NCBI GenBank assembly: GCA_039707655.1
Contig: CM077667.1
Location: 415,567,409-415,631,408, forward strand
Origin: Elymus sibiricus
Taxonomy: Eukaryota > Streptophyta > Magnoliopsida > Poales > Poaceae
Direction of reading: 5' to 3'
DNA length: 64,000 bases
Shown: positions 60,640 through 64,000 of the stretch, in pieces
Layout of the letters: every line of letters begins with the position of its first letter
Position numbering within the stretch: the stretch's first letter is position 1
Made by a program: the position numbers and the translations under genes
Notes under the pieces: generated by a model
The model's database searches: none
Seen by the model: the letters and a program-made list of their open reading frames with translations, nothing else
What the model was told of the DNA's origin: nothing

Positions 60640-61540
60640 TACTTTAAGTTGTGCACCCAAATTTGCTCATTTACACATGGCAACTTACGTATAAATATCA
60701 TGGCAACTTGACATGAGGGATTTTTGGGTTGAAACATACCTCGGTAACTTCTGTGCAAATGGCATGGTAATTTGTGCATCGGGACCCGATAATTTACGTA
60801 TAAATGTCATGGTAACTTCGACCGGGGGTGAAATTTTTATTAAAACATCTCCCCGATAATTTATGTGTAAAAAACACGGTAATTTCTGCATGACAACTCT
60901 GATAACTTAGGCACAAACACCACGACAACTTTGACCTGAAAGAAAAAAGTTGTCAAAAATGTACCCCGGAACTTTTTGTTTTAAACATCATGGTAATAAC
61001 GCATCATATACATGATAACTTAGGTACAAACACCATTATAACTTGGACCCCGAGGAAAAATTGTTGAAAAATGACTCCGGGGATAAAAGTTTGTTGAAAA
61101 ACATACCCTGATAACTTGTGTGTAAATAACATGTTAATATACATACAACAAAGCTGATAACTTATTTAATCCAGACGTGGTAACTTTTTGATCAGGGAAA
61201 AATGTTGTGAAAATATCTTCCAAGTCCCAATAACTCATGTGTAAATAACATGATAATACACACACATCAGAGCTGTTAACTCATATACAAATATCACGGT
61301 AACTTTTTGACCGAGGGAATGGAATTGTTGAAAAACATACCTCGATAACTTTTATGCAACATGGTAATATACACAACAAAGCTTATAACTCACTGCAAAC
61401 ATCATAATCACTTTTTGACCCTGAGATCAAAATTTGTTGAAAACATACCCCGAAAACTTTTGTGTAAATAACATGGTAACTTATGTATGACCGACATGAT
61501 AACTTACGTAGCCCAGATGTGATAACTTTTGGTCCAAAAA
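60640..61540 (+). repeat. Irregular array of ATAACTT / CATGGTAACTT units
   Basis: More than twenty degenerate copies of a module built from TGATAACTTATGTGTAAATA, ACATGGTAAT and ACTTTTTGACC, in periods of about 30-60 bp over 0.9 kb. Non-coding. Confidence 0.75.
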
Positions 61541-63293
61541 AAGTCATCAGAACATATCAACATGGGATCTAGTTTCGAAGATCTCGTCGAGACGATTTTT
61601 TTTGTGAAGACGGTTTTTCAATCACAGCGACGGTTTGAGCTACAAAACATTTTGAAGTTTGAAAAAAGAAAGAATCTATGATGACATCAGCTTTTCGTCC
61701 TTTAGTGCATATATGCATGTAATTAGAGAAAGAAGTGTACGTGAAAGGAAAATTAGTCATTCTAATACATGCATGTATATAATTAGAGTGAAATAAGAAT
61801 TGTTCTTGCCTATTGCTAAAATCCGAACGTTTGGTAGTTATAAAGGTCCATCACAATATTATTGCTATTTAATTTAATGCACATATATACTTGGTAAAGG
61901 GTGGAAGACTTGGCCTTTTGCTCGGTGTTTTGTTCCACTCTTGCCGCCGTAGTTACTTGTGTACCGGTGTTATGTTCCATATTGAGCGCTCCTAACATGC
62001 TCGGGGTTGTTATGGGGACCCCCTTGACTTTCGTTTTAGGATAAAACTCATCTGGCAAGGCCCAACATTGGTACTACATTTGTTCAACATAATAATACTG
62101 AACACCGTTAGTAATGCATAGGGAGTTAGCGCTACCCGCGGATTAATCAACATAATACGCGGGGGGAGGGGGGGTGCAGTGCTGATGGTGTTGGTCCCGA
62201 ATGGGCTGCCTGCGGGGCCGCCTCGAGGAAACTCGGGGATTGGTTTTCCCCGTAGCTAGTCCCATTCGGTCGTGTCCTGAGAACGAGATACGCGGCTCCT
62301 ATCGGGTTCGTCGACACGTCAGGTGGCCTTGCTGGATTTGTTTTACCTTTCTCGAACGTCTTGTGCGAGGAATTCCGAGAATACTTCGGGCTATCTCGAG
62401 GTTGCGGTTTTCCTACGGAATTTCCTAGGAGATCACGGGATTCGTGGTCGAGGTTATTCCCACGGCGTGTGGTTAGTTTATAATGGATGAGTTGGAGCAC
62501 CCCTGCAGGGTTAAATCTTTCGGAAAGTCATGCCCGCGGTTACGTGGCAACTTGGAAACTTTGTTTAGCACCCGGTCATAGCAAACTTGAAGTAAACTCA
62601 AATAAAATACACCAACCGTGTGCGTAACCGTGACTGTCTCTTCTCGTGATTTCTGAACCGAGAGAGAACACGGTGGGGTTATGGTTGTTCGTAAGTAGGT
62701 GTTCAGGATCTCTTAGAGATCATTACTAGTTCACGTCCATTTATGCGACGATCATCCCCCCTTATTCTTGTACCCGTAAGTTAGCCACCCAAATAAATGC
62801 TTAGTGCTTGCTGCAGCCTCACCACTTAACCATATCTCACCCATTAAGCTTTAATAGTCTTGATACCCTTGGAAATGAGATTGCTGAGTCCCTGTGGCTG
62901 ACAGATTACTACAACAACAGTTGCAGGTACAGGTAATGCGATAATTTGACATGAGAGCGATGCTTGTTTTTTGGATTTGGAGTTCTTCTTCTTCATCGAT
63001 CTAGGATGGGTTCCAGGCGGCAGCCTGGGATAGCAAGGATGGGTGTCATTTATCGTTTGTTTTCGTCCGTAGTCGGACCCTGCTCTTCTGTATGATGTTT
63101 GGATATGTTGTTGTATTGATGAGATATTGATGTAGCTTGTGGCGAGTGTAAGCCAATTCCATATACTCATCTCTTCTTTACATGTACTTGTAATGATATC
63201 CATTCTTGCGAAAACGACGAGATGCGCTTATATCCCTGTCGAGGCCCTCGAGCCAAAATAAGGATAGGATCGCATCTTGGGCATTACACCCGA

Positions 63294-63999
63294 TAACAGG
63301 AACAAGGAAGGAGGAAATTTGCAAGAGATGTTACAATTTAATGAGGGTATCAACAATCTGGGTCTTGTTGAAATCCCCCTCAAGGGCATGAATTACGCGC
63401 AGAGCAATATGCAAATAGCACATCTTCTTGAAAATGATTGTTTTTTCTCCTCATAAGCTTGGACCATTGCATATCCCAACACCCAAGTTACTGCGGTATC
63501 AAAGCCTATCTCAGATCACACCCCTTCCGCAAAACTGGAACAAACATTCCCAAATCCAAGCTTTTCAGATTTGAAAAATTCTGGTTGGAACATAGTGACT
63601 TTAAGGAGGTAGTTAAAAATATTTGGTCTCAAGATGTGCAAGAGCATGACAGTGCAAAAAGAATCACAACAAAGTTCAAAAGGTTGAGGAAAGGCTTAAA
63701 GATTTGGTCTAGAAGTTTACCAAACTTGTCTACCCCTATCAAAGCATGTAATGAGTATATTCTGCTCTTTGATCTTATGGAGGAATTTAGACCCTTGAAC
63801 AATGAGGAATGGAATGGCAGATGCATAGTAAATGAGCATTAATTCAAATTACTTTTATTTCAAAGAACATACTCGAGGCATAGGACAATTATAAGAGGGG
63901 TAAAGTTGGGGGATGAAAACATAAAATTATTTCAAACAAAAGCAATAATCAAGTATAGAAAGAATCACATTAACTCTCTAGTGGAAGAGATTGGGCAAG
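63294..63999 (+). pseudogene. LINE endonuclease/linker fragment, right part (runs off window)
   Basis: Continues the interrupted endonuclease: NRNKEGGNLQEMLQFNEGI, NNLGLVEIPLKGMNYAQSNM (the G-x-x-Y-T-W-S-N motif, partly mutated) and KPISDHTP (SDH motif, the catalytic His). Then, after a frame change, FRFEKFWLEHSDFKEVVKNI and SWDVQ-like linker sequence towards RT. Stops at several points show it is inactive. RT itself would lie beyond the window. Confidence 0.85.
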
Positions 64000-64000
64000 A

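Larger units (their letters stand above)
59690..61832. mobile_element. Repeat-rich insert within the Sukkula-like LTR
   Basis: CAAACGTTCGGTAGTT (near 59684-59699) and CGAACGTTTGGTAGTT (near 61824-61839) bracket it and may be a target duplication of ~14-16 bp. Inside are two tRNA-like strings (GATTCGAACGTTGCACC near 59802, GGACTCGAACCTGAGTC near 59963), a GC-rich block 60085-60590, and the array below. No transposase was seen. The class is unknown. Confidence 0.5.
56104..63288 (+). mobile_element. Large Sukkula-like solo LTR (about 5 kb) carrying a ~2.1 kb insert
   Basis: It starts TGTAACAGCCCGGAATCGAC, ends CATCTTGGGCATTACA, and is flanked by a perfect CCCGA duplication (56099-56103, 63289-63293). 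No retroelement coding domain lies between and no second LTR copy is visible. Subtracting the insert at ~59690-61830 leaves about 5.0 kb, the known size of LTRs in LARD-type families such as Sukkula. The GC-rich block 56520-57450 and the TTGCCATGTTG-rich part 57450-59300 are typical of such LTRs. Family assignment is by overall appearance only. Confidence 0.75.

Noticed and set aside
60028..60660. 210-aa minus-strand and 242-aa plus-strand ORFs
   Set aside because: Mutually antisense low-complexity frames in a GC-rich block of a transposon insert.

Overview
The window is nuclear DNA of a grass, almost certainly a Triticeae species (wheat, Aegilops, barley or rye group). The evidence is rice/Arabidopsis-like split genes, many Stowaway MITEs with CTCCCTCCGT ends, an Angela/WIS/BARE-type copia LTR beginning TGTTGGAAATATGCC, an Athila-type gypsy element, and a ~5 kb Sukkula-like LTR. 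I cannot name the species from the sequence alone. No CRISPR, operon or prokaryotic feature is present.

Three host genes can be rebuilt exon by exon. (1) A plus-strand polypyrimidine tract-binding protein (PTB1/2 type, four RRM-like domains, 439 aa) has coding exons 6065-9936 and a spliced 5' leader. (2) A minus-strand LIKE-COV / COV1-type membrane protein (DUF502 family, 259 aa) spans 15472-11424 and lies tail-to-tail with PTB. (3) A minus-strand group-X AP2/ERF transcription factor (386 aa, two exons) spans 21984-19330, with a TATA box near 22165. All three reading frames are intact across every inferred splice junction.

The rest is mostly transposable elements. Region 1-5.6 kb holds a long-TIR element with an antisense LTR-like insert and a decayed PIF/Harbinger transposon (Myb/SANT-like ORF plus DDE transposase remnant). 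Introns and gene flanks carry at least nine Stowaway-type MITEs, an 836-bp PIF/Tourist-type element with TAA duplication, and a 402-bp hAT-type element with a perfect 8-bp duplication. From 16.9-19 kb there is an irregular repeat array and a LINE-like tail; 23.2-26 kb holds another PIF-derived element and LINE-like 3' sequence.

From 26.1-53.0 kb is one nested retrotransposon stack. An old chromovirus-type gypsy element (26080-52987) has a solo LTR (26211-28200, TSD GCTAT) in its 5' LTR and a ~449-bp insert in gag. Its integrase is split by a copia Angela/WIS-like element (32481-51531, TSD GGATC), whose own 5' LTR is split by a full-length Athila-type gypsy element (33788-44097, TSD CTCCT). 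At 56.1-63.3 kb a Sukkula-like solo LTR (TSD CCCGA), itself interrupted by a ~2.1 kb repeat-rich insert, splits a LINE endonuclease ORF that runs off the end of the window.

I found no previously undescribed gene system. The observations most worth checking are the nested insertions and their dating conflict, the deamination-like lesions in the Athila element, its extra 3' ORF, and two repeat-array modules with tRNA-like edges.
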